The notes beneath the pieces are model-generated. The model made no database searches and was not told the origin of the DNA. It saw only the letters and a program-made list of their open reading frames with translations. A program made the translations under genes and the position numbers. This document shows positions 6,098 through 6,747 of a DNA stretch of 6,747 bases, in pieces. The first letter of the stretch is position 1; every line of letters begins with the position of its first letter. The stretch comes from Chloroflexia bacterium. Lineage in GTDB: Bacteria > Chloroflexota > Chloroflexia > Thermomicrobiales > UBA6265. The stretch is from the NCBI GenBank assembly GCA_013698305.1, contig JACCVC010000329.1:1-6747 (forward strand). The letters are read 5' to 3'.

Positions 6098-6126
6098 AGC
6101 GTATCACGAAGCGAGAAGCATTCCAA
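6098..6126 (-). promoter_or_regulatory. Candidate promoter of the secreted-protein gene
   Basis: On the minus strand TTGGAA (6126-6121) is a four of six match to the -35 box. After exactly 17 nt comes TACGCT (6103-6098), which keeps the three most important -10 bases (T1, A2, T6). The start point near 6091 would leave a leader of roughly 37 nt before the ATG at 6053. The match is moderate. Confidence 0.35.
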
Positions 6127-6165
6127 CACGTTGCGTTCGCCGGTTCGGGGCCATCATGACACCCC

Positions 6166-6188
6166 TGGCGGTTGAAATAGTCCCGCCA
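6166..6188 (-). terminator. Inverted repeat just after the GH130 gene (possible terminator)
   Basis: TGGCGG (6166-6171) pairs with CCGCCA (6183-6188) around an 11-nt loop. The stem begins 9 bp after the GH130 stop codon. No T-run follows on the minus strand, so it is at best a weak or Rho-assisted end of transcription. The rest of the 144-bp gap to the secreted-protein gene holds that gene's candidate promoter and ribosome binding site and nothing else I can identify. Confidence 0.35.
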
Positions 6189-6197
6189 ATTGCGGCC

Positions 6198-6747
6198 TTA
6201 TTCGGCGCTGGCGGCGAAATCCAGGAGCGCTTGCCTGTCGGCCGTCGCCAGGCCGATCACCCGGTCCGCGCCGCCGTAGTAGACCAGATACCTGTCGCCG
6301 CGGGAGGCGGTGCCGCAGGTGAACACCACGTTTGGCACATCGCCGCGCAGCTCCCATGGCTCCTCAGGTTCCAGGATAGGCGTCTTCGGCCGGTTGAGCA
6401 CCTTGGTGGGATCGTCCTTGTCCAGCAGCGCGACACCGAGTCGGTATACGAGGTCTTTGTCGACTCCGTGGTAGATCACAAGCCAGCCCAGCTCGGTCTC
6501 GATTGGCGCACCACCGGCACCGAGCTTGAGGTCGTCGAAGCAACCCTCGCGAGGCGTCATGATCTCGTGATAGTCGCCCCACGCTATCAGGTCATCCGAG
6601 TAGGCAAGCCACATCGATGGCGGCAGGCGATGGAAGGCCGTATATCGCCCCTGTACCTTTCGAGAAATAAGGGCGGCGTCCTTGTTGTCCGGACCCGGAA
6701 ACGCGACGCCGTGACGATCCCACGTTGCAAAATGAGTGGTCGAGGCG
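6198..6747 (-). CDS. Glycoside hydrolase family 130 protein (beta-mannoside phosphorylase type), C-terminal part cut by window edge
   Basis: The frame is open from the right edge to the TAA at 6200-6198, giving 182 C-terminal residues of a protein family usually 300-390 long. The visible part contains the GH130 hallmarks in order: a KVQGRYTAFHRLPPSMWLAY stretch, SDDLIAWGD, GAGGAPIETELGWLVIYHGV, the PTKVLNRPKTPILEPEEPWE stretch, VPNVVFTCG and the closing YLVYYGGADRVIGLATAD. The family has a five-bladed beta-propeller fold. Its phosphorylases cleave beta-mannosides with phosphate to give mannose 1-phosphate; some members hydrolyse instead. The Lys, Arg and His in the K..GRY...HR and YHG segments are at places where family members bind phosphate, which leans toward a phosphorylase. 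The catalytic aspartate and the start lie outside the window, so substrate and subgroup cannot be told. No export signal can be judged. It has no evident functional link to the secreted protein downstream. Confidence 0.9.
   Translation of the reverse strand, partial: ASTTHFATWDRHGVAFPGPDNKDAALISRKVQGRYTAFHRLPPSMWLAYSDDLIAWGDYHEIMTPREGCFDDLKLGAGGAPIETELGWLVIYHGVDKDLVYRLGVALLDKDDPTKVLNRPKTPILEPEEPWELRGDVPNVVFTCGTASRGDRYLVYYGGADRVIGLATADRQALLDFAASAE

Overview
The window is GC-rich. Every protein-coding gene I can support lies on the minus strand, so transcription runs from high to low coordinates. Both edges cut genes. The organism looks like a GC-rich bacterium. The multi-pass, actinobacterial-style sensor kinase, the secreted AxA-signal protein with a Ser/Pro/Thr-rich linker, and an intergenic repeat whose ends read GTCATGCTGAGCG would fit Chloroflexota (Thermomicrobia-like) or a relative. 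That is an impression only; no rRNA or marker gene is present.

Right to left: (1) 6747-6198, the C-terminal 182 residues of a GH130 family glycoside phosphorylase/hydrolase. (2) 6053-5409, a 214-aa exported protein of unknown function, followed by a strong hairpin (5337-5377) that may be its terminator. (3) 5247-3685, malate synthase A (aceB), with the family signature and catalytic residues intact. (4) 3684-3420, a 265-bp intergenic stretch, mostly a non-coding repeat-like element with inverted ends and several internal hairpins. (5) 3419-2154, an M20-family zinc amidohydrolase of the hydantoinase/carbamoylase group, best read as allantoate amidohydrolase (allC). (6) 2030-1, a signalling module: a 142-aa single-pass membrane protein of unknown family, overlapping by ATGA a 455-aa membrane histidine kinase of the NarL/DesK-like (HisKA_3) type, then the start of its LuxR/NarL-type response regulator.

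Two functional themes stand out. AllC and malate synthase plausibly act in one route: allantoate breakdown leads to ureidoglycolate and glyoxylate, and malate synthase condenses glyoxylate with acetyl-CoA to give malate. The three-gene signalling block is compact, with a good ribosome binding site and a candidate promoter/operator only before its first gene. The unknown membrane protein is therefore probably made together with the kinase and may be its sensory partner. I see no mobile-element gene, CRISPR array, tRNA or rRNA. The least described items are the small membrane protein upstream of the kinase, the secreted protein, and the intergenic repeat.
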